Source of the DNA: Spodoptera frugiperda
Taxonomy: Eukaryota > Arthropoda > Insecta > Lepidoptera > Noctuidae
Direction: 5' to 3'
Length of the DNA stretch: 64,000 nt
Assembly (NCBI RefSeq): GCF_023101765.2
Contig: NC_064218.1
Location: forward strand, 4,650,001 to 4,714,000
How positions within the stretch are numbered: position 1 is the stretch's first letter; the number at the start of each line of letters is the position of its first letter. Below, one piece after another: positions 44,801 to 56,800 of this stretch. The notes under the pieces were generated by a model. The model worked only from the letters and a program-made list of their open reading frames with translations, was not told the DNA's origin and made no database searches. The position numbers and the translations under genes are program-made.

Positions 44801-47061
44801 TCGCGCTGGCCAATCAAAGCCCCATCTCATTTCGTTTTCGTTCAACGTAAAGCAAACTCGTACTAAGGGTACAGGCCGAAATACTTACCGCAACCACGAA
44901 AAGAGTAGGATGGTGGTAAATTCTTGTCTTATTTGGAAGATAATTAAAATTTCTAATTAATATTCTTCTAGATTTACTTTTCATTCATATATTTTTTATA
45001 GAATTTATCATGCGACAGACTAATGGATTACCTAATCATAATTAAGACACATTACACGCGATGCTATCTTTTTAGCTTTACGACTTAGAACAATAGTCAC
45101 TTTATCATTATTACAGTTTTACAATAAAATCATAATTTGGAGATTTAATTTTGACATAACAATTGATAATAATGGGGATTCCCACTGAGAACCGTCTAAT
45201 TCTAATTAAATTCAAATCTTTATCTACAATTATATTTTAGATTAAATTAAATACTGCGATGGTCTGGTGATTTCGCGATAAGTTTTCTTGAAATGTTTTC
45301 TGTTTACAAAATTCTCCCTCTTATTACGTCTCAAAATACTATCAGTTTGTCTCCTTTTGCCTACTAACGAGAATAATATACTTTATATTATTATTTTCAG
45401 ATAAAATTAATGCATTTAGCATCTACATGTACAATTATAAGCAGAGAAAATGACATGGAAAACATATTACTTCAGTTATGGGCTAAATCATGCCCAAAGA
45501 ACATAGTAGACATAGTCAAACGTATAGAAAATGCAACCTTATGGTACTATAAATATATAGAAGCGCTGATTGCACTCACATTTTCAATGGAACATGTATT
45601 CCATAGCAGTAGCAACAATTTAATAAAGGTAAGTTTCTAAACTACTTAGACAGAGGTGCACATTACGGCACTTAATGCCCCTATACAATGTACACATACT
45701 TCACAATTTGTGCTATAAGTCCCATGTAATAAGGGGTGAGCCTATTGCCATATACTGGGCACAATGTCAGATTCCATACTACTACTGAGTAATTTTCGAA
45801 ATACCGAAAGAAATCCTGTAAGTAATACTTTACCTGACCCGAGAATTGAACCTGAGACCCCGTGTCCGGCACTTGCGACCACTCGAAGCAGTCAAACTAC
45901 TTTATTTACGTTAAAATACTTAAAATAGCCATAATACAAACAATGATAAGTTTTACGAGTTGTCATATTAAAAGAAATGGTAATATTCTATTGTTGGTTA
46001 GACGCTTAAACATGTCGCGTGAAGGACGGTGTCACTTGTAACCGTTTTTCTTTGTAGAAGTCATCTTTTTAAGTATACACTGTTTTGGCATGGTACATTG
46101 GACTGAAGTCCACTGAATCTTCTCTGAAACGTGTTGTTTATCTGCGGGAAAATAATACTTGTCTAAGTTTTTTCAATACTTATTTCATAAATCAGCTTGT
46201 TTACGTTTTTGTCTCAGATCTCTAAGTAGATAGCTTCAAGTATTTAGCAATTAGATAAGTACGTGATGAAGGTCTTATATTTTTGTTCGGATAAACCTTG
46301 TACTGGATTTGTATCAGCAAAACAGATTAGTGACGGCCCTTTGTAACCAATTCACATATTTTTCAAAACAAACACTTCAACTAATTCTCATTTTACGATT
46401 TTAGGTTCTCCACATAATCTCTAGCATTGTCCAAACAGGGTGTAAAGAATTGAAACTGCTATTGATTAATATTCTATGCAAATTAGCGAATTTCGAAGCG
46501 TACGATGTGAATAAAAGTGCCGTAGATTCTTTACTGACACGAGCATTCAGTGATTTGTTGCAAGAAAACGACGTTACCGTGAAGAATAAATTATTCAATA
46601 TGATGAGGATACATAGAAGTGTGAGGTTGGATCAAATAGTTTCTAAGATAGCCAAAGAAGATAGCTCATTGAGAGAAACTTGGAGCTGCTTTATAAGACA
46701 TGGAAGACTAAAGAATGAAGATAATAACATGAAGGAACATTTACTATCGGCGATGGATTATAAATATTCTCATAAATGTATCGAAGATAGCAACTTGAGG
46801 GATTCAGGTTCCGTGACCATGCAGAAATCGTTGAGTAATAATTTCGATCTTGTTGATATGGACTCGCTGTTTGACGCTGAAAGCGACACAGAGCCCGCGT
46901 GCAAAAAAGCAAAACTAAACACCAATGAAGTGGAACAAATTATTTGCAGGCTGGAAACAGACGCATCTTTACTTTGTAAGATAAAAGAGAACATTTTCAC
47001 TAATGAGTACTTGAATAGAATTAAAAATGTATGCAACAAGTTAAACAATATACTGGAGTGA
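36353..47061 (+). CDS. FIRRM: FIRRM (C1orf112/FLIP) homologue, FIGNL1-interacting recombination regulator
   Basis: I joined 12 exons: 36353-36430, 36516-36653, 36849-37063, 37583-37740, 38092-38282, 38738-38883, 39502-39631, 40691-40859, 42337-42562, 43263-43605, 45401-45628 and 46405-47061. All are GT/AG with matching phase, giving 892 aa (human about 853). Recognised by the motif FTHCKDSESIYGS followed by a helical LFRTCHELQ segment, by LLSTECYSAMFSANLWVLLAK, and by the basic ACKKAKL near the C-terminus before a terminal helix. These line up with the human protein in order. The family partners the FIGNL1 ATPase to remove RAD51 from DNA and limit crossovers (DUF4487). No enzyme motif is present. 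The sequence is alpha-helical throughout. Confidence 0.85.
37215..37325. repeat. Dispersed repeat fragment
   Basis: 'gggccgacatttggccgcta' followed by 'tctcgcctgatggtaagtga'. The same kind of sequence, inverted, is at 2540-2690. FIRRM intron 3. Confidence 0.5.
37998..38041. repeat. Inverted repeat 'tagggataacaggg'
   Basis: TAGGGATAACAGGG (37998-38011) faces TACCCTGTTATCCCT (38027-38041), giving a 14-base stem with a 16-base loop in FIRRM intron 4. Function unknown. Confidence 0.75.
38505..38650 (+). repeat. tRNA-derived SINE fragment, family 2
   Basis: Head 'ggttggcgcaatggctgggt', 'aactggctgctgtgcaacat' and tail 'acacaggagaaactgtctag'. The B box is lost. FIRRM intron 5. Confidence 0.6.
39028..39140. 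mobile_element. M1 MITE copy 6 (truncated)
   Basis: Left arm 'tttgctttacgtttaaagta' and centre 'ggccaatcagagcgccgaac' are present. The right arm is lost after about 39130. It is the closest match to copy 4 and shows what that copy was before insertion. Confidence 0.7.
39208..39340 (-). repeat. Decayed SINE family 1 fragment
   Basis: 'gatagacaggggtacggata', 'atgaatcccatgtggtatag' and 'agcctattgtcatatgagac' follow the body of family 1 (compare 17150-17270), but the tRNA-like head is missing. FIRRM intron 6. Confidence 0.5.
39502..47061 (+). CDS. FIRRM: FIRRM exons 7-12: C-terminal half
   Basis: Exon 8 ends TAT T|GTAAGT and exon 9 restores Cys. Exon 9 encodes ANLWVLLAK, and exon 10 follows with RMTSRQYLLTQVITL. 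Exon 12 (657 bases) carries the C-terminus with DMDSLFDAESDTE, a lysine-rich ACKKAKL that may serve as a nuclear signal, and stop TGA at 47059-47061. Introns 8 (1.5 kb) and 10 (1.8 kb) are long and repeat-filled. Exons are AT-rich like their surroundings and intact, so the gene looks functional. Confidence 0.85.
39665..40030. repeat. Unclassified repeat-like stretch in intron 7
   Basis: A GC-richer block with 'cgcggtaaacaccggaagta' and 'gggcagagcgggtaagctg', then several words such as 'gtagctacatgaggaagcta'. It looks like a decayed mobile element, but I cannot place it and no second copy is clear in the window. Confidence 0.35.
40340..40490 (-). repeat. Dispersed repeat A copy, minus orientation
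   Basis: 'cccggagctgcagactgcct', 'ccggctcgaaaagcaggagt' and 'aacggggtggtttttattca'. It ends in 'gattttccccctttaat'. FIRRM intron 7. Confidence 0.7.
40860..42336. other. FIRRM intron 8
   Basis: A 1.5 kb intron. Only one short repeat fragment is recognised, at about 41045-41090 ('ccgaaacactagacgctt', as at 18340). The rest is AT-rich, without a convincing ORF or element. Confidence 0.5.
42737..42932. mobile_element. 195 bp MITE with about 53 bp inverted repeats
   Basis: The left arm 'gtttgaagcaatagtatttg' plus 'cgatagtcgctagcgacgac' is inverted on the right as 'cgtcgttgctagcgactatc' and 'caaatactattgcttcaaac'. Outer ends are gtac-ccactacc and its inverse. FIRRM intron 9. Arms are well preserved, so it is fairly young. 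Confidence 0.85.
43860..43970 (-). repeat. Dispersed repeat A fragment, minus orientation
   Basis: 'gggctcgaaaatcaggagta', 'cagggtggtttttaatcagt' and a 'gaagttattggatgattatc' end. FIRRM intron 10. Confidence 0.65.
44490..44665 (+). repeat. Dispersed repeat A copy with a 16-base G run
   Basis: Starts with 16 consecutive G at 44495-44510, then 'atatcatccaaagtcttctc', 'ctgattaaaaaccacccc' and 'gtaacttgctaggcagtc'. Other copies have 4-6 G at this place, so the run has expanded. FIRRM intron 10. Confidence 0.75.
44759..44871. mobile_element. M1 MITE copy 7 (left end lost)
   Basis: 'gatcgaaacgagagcgcgtt', the centre 'ggccaatcaaagccccatct' and the right arm 'ttcaacgtaaagcaaactcg' ending 'tactaaggg'. 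FIRRM intron 10. Confidence 0.7.
45645..45895 (-). repeat. tRNA-derived SINE, family 1, third copy
   Basis: Body 'cagaggtgcacattacggca' and 'ataagtcccatgtaataagg'. The head is degraded ('cccgagaattgaacctgaga' and 'gcgaccactcgaagcagtc'). FIRRM intron 11. Confidence 0.7.
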
Positions 47062-47095
47062 TGAGCTCACCTTTTGTTTTATTATGCTGAAACGA

Positions 47096-47101
47096 AATAA
47101 A
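47096..47101 (+). terminator. FIRRM: Poly(A) signal of FIRRM
   Basis: AATAAA lies 35 bases after the stop codon of FIRRM, giving a short 3' UTR. It sits within 35 bases of an oppositely oriented candidate signal for Src42A. Confidence 0.7.
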
Positions 47102-47124
47102 ACAAAGAGTATTTCACATTTATA

Positions 47125-47130
47125 TTTATT
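47125..47130 (-). terminator. Candidate distal poly(A) signal of Src42A
   Basis: Plus tttatt (minus AATAAA) is the last such signal before the convergent FIRRM gene. If used, the Src42A 3' UTR would be about 3 kb and its end would overlap that of FIRRM. Nearer tttatt words also occur within 47131-50135, so the actual site is uncertain. Confidence 0.3.
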
Positions 47131-50100
47131 GTTGTGTTAAAAAAAAATCTTTACAAATAAGTGAAATATAGTAATCATTATAATAACCGTACTTAAAACC
47201 AGTATTGTGGTTACACTGTCATAGAAGATCTTTTCTATAAGTTGAGTTACCAAACGTTCGATAGGGATAACATGGCGGTGTGTTATAGGTATGGCAGTGT
47301 AACAATACTGGTACACGAGAGTAAACTAAAATAGATTTAATTGATACTCGGAGGTAATAAGACCTTAGCTCACATGTCAAACAGTATCAACTATCATCAG
47401 TCGCACTTGAAATTTATGACTTCACCCTAAATCGCCGCAACACTTACACCTTGGTACAGTTGTACAATACCGTAAACCGAAGTATAAATGTCATGTAACA
47501 CAGCAACAGTTAGTAAATAAATTCTAGTTAAATATTTATATCTAACATACATCATTCACATAGCTTAATCCTATTCGTCCTATTGATCTCTTCATAATTG
47601 TGATGGCGAAATTTTTACGAAAATACTTAAAAATTGGCTAACTAATAAAATTAAAATTATTGAATACATTGATAATATTGCCGTAACATGTACATACATA
47701 ATGGGAAACGAGTAGCGGACGTAGCCATTTCAATAAAGCATAAAGCCTAAAGCATATCATACAGCTAAAACTTAAAGTATTACGAAGAAATAAATTATAG
47801 AAATAATACACGAGAGTAAACAATAATAATGTTGGAATTAATTAATTATGTGAAATAAGATCGTACGACATGTTAATATTAATACTTGGCGGACACATTT
47901 CCGAAGCCTTGACAGTGAACACTGTGTTTATACAATTTTTATATTCAAAATGTAATTCAATTTATTGATCCTAGATAATCGTGCTCTATCCACAGTGCAG
48001 TGAGATAATAGTCTGGCAACGAGTGACACGGAGTTTGATGGGGAACAAGTTTACTACATTAGAAAATGATTTCGACAAACAAAATGACAAAAGAACGAGG
48101 TCAGTCTCGCACAATCAGGAGGCGGTCACTCGTCGCAGACCATACAATATTTTGTGACGTACAAATGCAAATATTTCAGGCACCTTACAAATACGTTTAC
48201 GAATGTATATTTGTGCGATATATCAAGTAGTTGTATTAAATATTTTGTCGTGATATCAACAATATCATCTTTGTAAACTACTAACTTTGTTTTTCTTGTC
48301 GATTTCGGTAATATTGCCTTGATCCAATTGGAATGATCGAGTCAGTGGACCGTTGAGTATGAAGCACACTGCTATACCATAATACCAACATTCTTAATAT
48401 CACTTATTACCATTACAACCAATACTAAACTGGAACTATTTACAAGTTAAAATTGTGGAAAGTTCAATATACATGACAACAAAACATTGTTGTACTGTTT
48501 CTGGTATTAGTAATTCATTATCAAATTAAATAAATGTTTCAAGCTTACATCGACAGTTTGTTTAAATGTTCTGAGGATGTAAGTTTACAATATAATCTTT
48601 CGTAGCATACAAATACAAGCACCGGCTCAGAAAACAATAAATATTGCACATAACTGTGACATTTTCAATAAAAATGTGCAGTTTTTAACGAATGAGAATA
48701 TTTACGTCTGACATTCAGTAATATAATTGAAAATATCTAGTATATACTAAGTTACGTCTAATAAGTTAGGATACAAAACTTACACATTCAAAAATACTTA
48801 TTTACTTAGGCCAATTATATCTTAGCTTTAAAGTAAATGATTAAATACGTTCTTAGTTTGTGTCGATACAATTTAGATTACATGTGGCCACTTTCAACTT
48901 AAACTAAAAGTCTTGGCACAAATAAAATATCAGTTTGGATGTATAATTTGATACAATCAAATAAAAATAACAAGTTCTTGAGCATGATAAATATTAAAAT
49001 GATTACGAGAAACTAAACTTCGCGAGTGGTGTATAAATGTCATCGTTACAATTATATAAATAGTTAAGAATAGCGTTCCATTAATCAGGTTTTAGAACAG
49101 CCTAAATTAAATAAAATTCTAACGTCTAAATACCCTCAGAACAATTAATTATGTATATAAAATTCAGTTCTTTATTAGGATTATTTGGCATCTATCACCA
49201 ACATCGTTATTCTACTAAACATGGTATACGAAGGTGAGAATACCTAATCTGTTAATGCGCCTCATCATAACATAAATCCTTACAAAACGCGTACGTAACG
49301 CTGGTTTAATTTAATTCCCTGCCGAGCCTAGAGTTCCTCCTGTCCACACACACTAGCACTGTCCGCACTACTGCCACTCCCTCACCACAGCGCCACTAGC
49401 ATTCCACTCTCGTATGGAGACGAAACCAATTACATGATAGCCTCTTACCTCGAACTTGAACAATACAACTACGTTGGATTTCTTTAGAGCCTGAAATGTA
49501 TCCTTAACATTTATAAATCGATTCAAAAATGCAGCGAAGCAGAGAACACATTTTATTTGATTGCAAGAGAAATGACGTAAGAAGCGATCCGCGCGCGGCG
49601 CCAATACATAGCCCAATGTAATACCGATGGTCTGAAGCATTGTGGAAATGAATAAAGCGCTGATATGTCACTCATATTATTGCCATACTTGAGATAGTTA
49701 TTAGACGCTGTACATGCGCACACTCCTTACAGCTTACTTCGACGTTTTCCAATAATATCGTAAGTGATCACCCTAAAGAGGCTTATTAATACTTCAAGAA
49801 TCGTAAACGTTAACCTATGGCTAAATACATTTAGAAAATCGTAGGCAGTCTAACTAAACTTATTACCGATCGAGGAGTAATAAAATTACGTCTACGTCGC
49901 CATTTCATATTCGCATAACATCTCGAACTCGCTTCGTCTTGCAATAATAAAATCATGACCTCTCACGACGAGGTTCAAAAGTAATCATATGTCACAATAC
50001 AAGTGACGTTCCTGCAAGAATTTATGAGCGGGAGCTCGGAGCTCCGTCAATCATAAAGGGAATGTAACGGAAGGCGTGTGTCCTGCACATCGCTGGCGGA

Positions 50101-50135
50101 GGTACGAGGCGCGGCGCGTGGTGCGGGCGGGCGAC
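47131..50135 (-). other. Probable long 3' UTR of Src42A
   Basis: 3 kb of AT-rich sequence with no gene and, unlike the introns on either side, no repeat element that I recognise. It follows the Src42A coding end in the right orientation. Absence of insertions would fit a transcribed, constrained 3' UTR. This is inference; there is no direct mark of transcription. GC content rises sharply beyond about 50060. Confidence 0.45.
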
Positions 50136-50619
50136 TTAGGGCGCGCGGTACGTGGCGGCGGCCGCGTGGCGCGCGTGGTGCTGGCACAGCGGGCGCGCCG
50201 CCAGCTGCAGGCCGGCCTGGTGCGCCGCCTGCAGGCTGGCCTGGTGCGCCTGCAGGCTGGCTTGGTGCGCCGCCTGCAGCGTGGCCTGGTGCGCCTGCAT
50301 ACTGGCCTGGTGGGCGGCCTGCAGACTGGCCTGGTGCGCGGCCTGCATCTGTATGCTCGCCTGGTGCACGGCCTGCATCTGTCCGAGGCTGGTCTGTGCC
50401 ATCGGGTGCATCTGCAGGTACTGCATGGACGTGCTACTGTGCAACATCTGCAGCTCGGGCGGCATGTGATACAGGCCTGGAGTCTGTTGACAAACCAAAT
50501 TGAAACATTAACTTATGTCCAGGTCTAATGTTTATATGCTGTAGTACAGTTTATGCTGGAGAGGTGTGACTTACATGATGCGAGTGTGCGTGTCGGTGGG
50601 GCGGCAGGGAGGGCCGGGC
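50136..50619 (-). CDS. Candidate C-terminal extension of Src42A (in frame after the stop, spliced)
   Basis: After stop TGA (50620-50622) the frame continues 15 codons to CATCAT|GTAAGT (exon end 50575). A 91 bp intron (50484-50574) ends TCAACAG. The frame then resumes at phase 0 with TPGLYHMPPELQMLH and 115 codons in total, rich in Gln, Ala and His, in units like QAAHQASLQ and QAHQASMQ, and stops at TAA 50136-50138. The stretch is much more GC-rich than the flanks. No family is recognised. The opposite strand is also open in several frames here, which weakens the case. It may be read-through coding sequence or simply a spliced 3' UTR. Confidence 0.4.
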
Positions 50620-50828
50620 TCAGTAGGCGGATGCCTCCTTGTACTCGGAGTTGTCCATGGTGAAGAAGTCCTCGAGCTTCCATTGCAGAGTCTCGAAGGT
50701 GGGTCGCTTCAGAGGATCTTTATGCCAGCACTCCAACATGATCTCGTAAAGTGCTGCGGGACAATTCTGAGGACACGGCATACGGTAACCGTGCTCGACT
50801 TGATGTAAAACTTCAGCGTTTGTCATAC
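50620..50828 (-). CDS. Src42A: Src42A last coding exon and regulatory tail
   Basis: GMTNAEVLHQVEHGYRMPCP, ECWHKDPLKRPTFETLQWKL, and tail MDNSEYKEASAY with TGA at 50620-50622. The Tyr in SEYKE corresponds to the Csk-targeted inhibitory site of the family (family knowledge). A 91 bp intron begins 45 bases after the stop codon. Confidence 0.92.
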
Positions 50829-53800
50829 CTGTTGATAAATAATGGATTTTGTTAATAAGTGCAAGTGCAATAAGAATAAGCCGTATTGAAGTTGCAAGTA
50901 ATTTTTTTCGCATGTGTAGAAAGCAGTCAACCGAATCATTCGACGTCCTCATTTCAAATTTCATCGGAAGCCTTCAAAAGTTCAATTGAAAACCACTTCA
51001 GAAAAATGTGTAAACAAATTCATACAGATGAAAGATGCAACTTCATGACAGCTTGCAGAAACTACGGTTATTCGAAAGTGGAAGCACTCACCTGGATAAG
51101 GTATTCGGCCGTAAGTGACGAGTTCAGTCAAGAGGATACCGAACGACCAGACATCGGATTTAATGGAGAATTTACTGTAGTTGGCTGCCTCGGGCGCCGT
51201 CCATTTTATGGGGAACCGTGCGCCTACACGGGCCTCGTACTCATCTTCCTGTTAACGGAACACCATGTATGTAGGTTTAACGGACTCTTGTTTTACAATG
51301 CTGTGAGGTATGTGTGTGTGACTTGTCAATGGTGGAAGACCGTAGTACATTTTGATTGTCTTGTCGAACAGTAAAACTAGTTATTTTTATTACATCCGTA
51401 AATATCTGTACATACGGATGTACTCGGCTTTATATCCGTATGTATATTTTACCAAAAATAGACAAATCTACGACAATCTTATTTATACGCAGAACAAAGA
51501 AAATAATTTGAAAAATCCAAGCGAACACGAGTAAAAGTGGTCATACGTGGTGAGTTGTGTGATGGCGTTTCGTCAACCACAAGCAGTTTATCGTTATTTA
51601 TTACTCATTGTTCTAATCAAATACATTAATTTAAACAGATTGCAGTAGAGGGAAAAGGCAGGTTTGTGACTCATGGAAAACCACACATACAAACATACCT
51701 TTTGTGGTGAGATAAAGTTTTGCCTGCTCAGTAAGTAGATGAAAATAAACGTCAAGGAAGGAAAAGCTAACCGCATTTGTTCTGTCGTAACTAACCAGAA
51801 TAACTTCTTAGATTTACGTTTTTCGTAAGAAGTAAAAAGGGAACTGGAACTACGCAAGTTAGTCTCGCTTATTGTGTTCAAAAGGGGTAACAAATAAAAC
51901 AATAAATATGAAAGGACTTACTTTGATAAGCCTCGCAAGACCGAAATCGGCGATTTTCACGATATTAGCATCGGCAACCAGCACGTTCCTCGCGGCCAAA
52001 TCGCGATGTATGTAATTCTGTGATTCGAGATACGCCATGCCGGCGGCGATCTGCGCAGCCATGTCGATAAGCTGCTGCAGCTTCAGACAACGACCTTTGC
52101 CTGGTAAACGAAAAAAAGGAATTAAAATTTAATAAAAATCTGTTATTATTATTAGGTGAAAATGTACATTTTCAAAGGAACATTTTCGTTGATTATGAAT
52201 TTAATGTAAATTACCTTGTAGATAGTCCAAAAGGGATCCATTCTTCATAAGTTCAGTGATGATGTAGATAGGTTCCTCGAGCGTACAGACAGCGTATAGT
52301 TGAATGAGTTTGTTGTGTCTCAGTTTCTTCATGATCTGAGCTTCTGCGAGGAAGTCTTTGGGATCCATGGTACCGGACTTCAAGGTCTTCACGGCCACTG
52401 GAGTGGTGTTGTTCCATAGACCTTCCCATACTTCACCAAACTGACCGTGCCCTAGTTTCCTCACGAACTTGAGCGATGAACGGTCGATTTCCCATTGATC
52501 GCGCGTTCTGTGCGAGAGACCTTCCGTCACTGGTTTCTCAATCTGTGAATAAATTTAGTAATATAATAATCTGTTATGATTAGTTAGGTACCTCATTAAG
52601 TCTGTTTACTTGATACCACCGTCGTTTAAGGAGAAAAACGTTTATAAGATAATCGATCGGTCAATTATAGTTAAACAGGCAATATTTTACTAAAAAAACT
52701 TAGATTCCTCAGAATTATAAATTCATAAATGCAATTTTAATAATGTTGTTTCTTCGTATCGTATTATGGACGTTGTGTACGTCAACGAGTACGTTTGATT
52801 ATAATCATGGTGTGTTATTATTTTTATATCCTAACTAATTATTGTTAGGATATAGGTATACAGTAGGTAGTGTAAGACTGTAAATATGAAAGCGTCTGTT
52901 TGTAACGCTATCACTTTTAAATGGCTAATCTTATTTTATAGATATACTAGCTGACCCGGCAAACTTAGTACCGCCTCAATTTTTTTCTCACATACTGAAC
53001 CTTCCCTGGGCTCCCAAACAATTTAACAATTTAATTTAATCCCAAAATTTGCCAAATCGGTTCAGCCGTTCTCGAGTTTTAGCGAGACTAACGAACAGCA
53101 ATTGATTTTTATACGTATAAAGAGATAAAACTGTCTCCAATGTAAAAATTGAACCCTGGAGGTGATTAAACGCTTTTTTGACGTGAGCAAAGTTGACATC
53201 TTAAGACCGAACTTAAATTAATATTTCGGTGTGTATTTCGCTACCTTTTAAATCCTGGAATTTTACAGCGAACCTGAACGATGTGATTATATTATAGCCG
53301 ATTAAATAAGTTTTTTTTACCCTATAACAATAGATCGTAAATGTAACAATGTCGATTGTCATCCAATTAAAGTAGTTTCATGTAATTATTCTGATCGGTT
53401 CAGTTGTTAGACCGTTTCTCACTAGTGTTTAGATCCTCAATTACGTTTTACGTAACGCCTACAGATTATAAGGCAGAACGCGTGTTATTTGTATACTTTC
53501 AGATATTTATCTTCAAGCTTTATTAACTGGAAATATTATTATTTATTACTACGAGGTATTCGTGGAAAGGAAACTATAAAGAGAAGTCATATTAAAAGGC
53601 AAACTGTCAGGATACCCGAGGCAAATTAGACAGAAGTCACACATAGATTATTCGCGTTCGATCAAGATCTGAATACAATATCGACATGAATGAGTAACCG
53701 TACTGGTGGCAAAAAAACTCTTTTGTTACTTGTTACATAATATTAAAAACTAAAGTTTGAAGTCTTTTATGAAGTAAATATATAAATGTATTGCTTTTAT

Positions 53801-56800
53801 CTCCCAACTATGCGAGCTACAGGTCTGTCTAGACAGCAGACGGTATCGTCCTTTGGGGGTATTCATACAAAGAAGTCAATGGCCTGCATTTTCGGTCGAT
53901 ACGTCTAGAATCTTGTTTAAAGAACTCATTATGGAAACAAGGTTACATACTATGGAATTATTTGCTTCGAATTATAATAAATTGAATATTGCATTGAATA
54001 TAATTTTATATTTTATAATAAACAGTTTACGTTACGCGGAACACGCTAAAAACTAATGTCTAATATGGGTTAGTAATATGTACCAATAAAAGTTTTAATT
54101 TGATACAAAGTAATTGAATTACTTCGTTCCAAGTGATCGTTAATGTCAAGTAGAAATGGAAACTAATAAAATTCGCACGAAACGGGGCTAAACGTAATTG
54201 GTAACTGTTCTCTTACTATAATACAAACAATGGGCAATACTTTTTATTAGTAGACTTGGTTTATTGTCGGTAAAAGGTGAGCTAACGTTATGTAAGTGTC
54301 TGACTTAAAAACGCAGTACACAGACTGAGTGACAGAGTGTCAGACTGTGAGGCGACACGGGCCGTCAAGGTTTAATGCAGACGTCCATTGCAGCGTACAC
54401 TACAGCCACAATACCTACATAAATAATGGCACACTGTCGTATAGAGTTACAGAAAATTACAGGGCTTCTCAGGGTTACGCATATAAAATTATACAGTTAT
54501 TTTGTAAGTAAACACAGCAAATACTATATACTATTTCGGAAAGAACGCCCGTCCACCGCTGGGTAAATGATGGATGAGAAAACTTTCCAAGTACCAAACT
54601 CGACAAACTTGATTTAACTTTAATCTTGTTTGTTTTTGTGGACCGTACTGCGAAGACAATGCGCGGCTCAGTTGGAAAAGGCATTAAATCCGTGCGTTAT
54701 TATGTAGTGTTGCCATTTTTAATTCACACCGCGTTGTGCGTTTGTAACATGAGACTTTGGTGCTGTCCACCGACCGCGACCGTCCGTCTGGTGTGCCTGT
54801 CACGCTCCACTCCATTGCTTATACAATACCTACATGCTCGGTAAATACTTGCGACCCTTATACAATACTCGAGATGTACTTCAGAAATACCGTTTTTTGC
54901 CGAGGGGTGACGGAGCTAAAAGTGGTGTTGCGATACCACTTCAAGGCTAAGGGTGTTACAGCATGGTACGCAGAACGGGTTCAATGACAACGTTGGAAAG
55001 AATAGCTGATGTGGCAACGTATTGTTTAGTGATGTTGCGGAAGAGAACGATCCTAAATTTCAAAGCAAGCGTATTGTCGTGCCGTTGTTAGAGCTGCACT
55101 TTAATGGCAATAAAAGATAATAGTCATTGCTCATTACAGCGAATGTCGCAGGTTTATTGAAATGACGCGCTTTTCGTTTTCATTACATTATGTTGACGTT
55201 AATGCAGTCACATAAACCGCGTTACGAAGGCGATATTTTACGTTGGTAAATAAATAGTCAAATGCACTAATTGTTATGTATTACGATTTTTGGACATTCC
55301 TTTGAATGACGTCTTTGTAAAACAAATAGCTTAGTAATGTTTATTTTCCGCAAAAAGGACAAGAATGTCGTGAATGTTTAGTTTTTCCTGAACGGGTTTT
55401 AGCCTTTTAATATACGCAGTTTCGGCTGGTTCTAAAGTATTGGTATGAATAGTTTGGTAATATGTATATGAACTGAAAACTGAACGACCAAAATGCGGAT
55501 GAAATTGCGGACAGAAGTTGCAAAATCAGTTTACTATAATACATATATAGTTACATTAATTACCTGTTAATAAAATAGTTATCAGATTACTCATCAACAG
55601 AAATATTCGATATATAAATATGATAACATAGAATTTGCCCTAAAGTAAAGGCAATAAATATGTTTGCTCGTGTGATTCGAAGGGCGTGAAATACTTGGTC
55701 AGACGTCATTGTATGCCATAATAACATAACACACTGAAACACGTTTCTGAACAATGTACGAGCCGAATTAATGAAAACCAAAGTATGCATACTAAAGAGC
55801 ACGTATTAGATATACACGAGGCCTTAATTGAAAAATATAGTTTGCTAGTAAATATGATAATTTTATAACTCTTCCGCTTTGCCATAGGAAACAGGAATAT
55901 CGAATTTATAACCGGCAAACTTTACCAAGAATTGGTTTCGCGTAAACGTTATGTGCTTAAAGTTGATGTAATAGACGAGTAAGGAGATAAGGTGATCGCA
56001 GAAAGTGCTATTTATGTTTATTACACAATCAATCATATTGAACAGTTAGAAGTGAAATCACAACTATGATGGATCTCGTAACAAGGAGCAAAGCAAAGCT
56101 CTACGCCAAAATAAGATGTAATAAATTAATACTATCAATTATTTATATACATGTAGGTGCTTAAGTGAAAAAACGACGATTGTAAAATTTAAAGTGATTG
56201 GTTTTCTTGGAAGTAAGGTGTTGCGGTTATCGATGCTAAATATGGTTATTTTCTCATCTGACTGCAGCTTCAAAATGAATTGTTTACCTATCCATAAGGC
56301 TTAGAATAGAGTGATTAAAATATTGAGGTCTCGCTATGTAGGTACTCGAGGTCTGAAACGAGGCAGTAAACCGCATGCTCGCCGAGAAATGGTGAGTATA
56401 AATAAACGCATGGAAACAATGAAATTCCGCAAATGCTAACAGTACACAGTTGATAAGGTAAAGAGTGAAGGGGGGCACTGCTGTACGAGAGACTTTTGTT
56501 ACGTCACTTGCGTAGGTCAACCATTACATATTATTGCAGGTAGCCACTCAATTAACGAACTTGAGTTCAACATAAAGGCTAATTTACCTGTCGAAGGTGT
56601 ACTTTACAACGGCGTGACAGGTATTTACACCTCCACAAAGCTTGAATCGACCATGCAGATAAGGCTAATTTCAAATACAAGTAATAACAAATGGCTATAC
56701 TTGTATTATCTAGTCGTTTGGTTTGTCTTTGTAGAATTAAAGTTCACGAATACGTCCTTGAACTTTAACCGTCGGCAGCGACTGTCTCGATGCACAAGGC

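Noticed and set aside
50076..50528. Plus-strand ORFs of 105-150 codons over the GC-rich repeat
   Set aside because: All three plus frames are open because the GC-rich repeat lacks stops. None has a recognised domain, and the minus frame continues the kinase exon.
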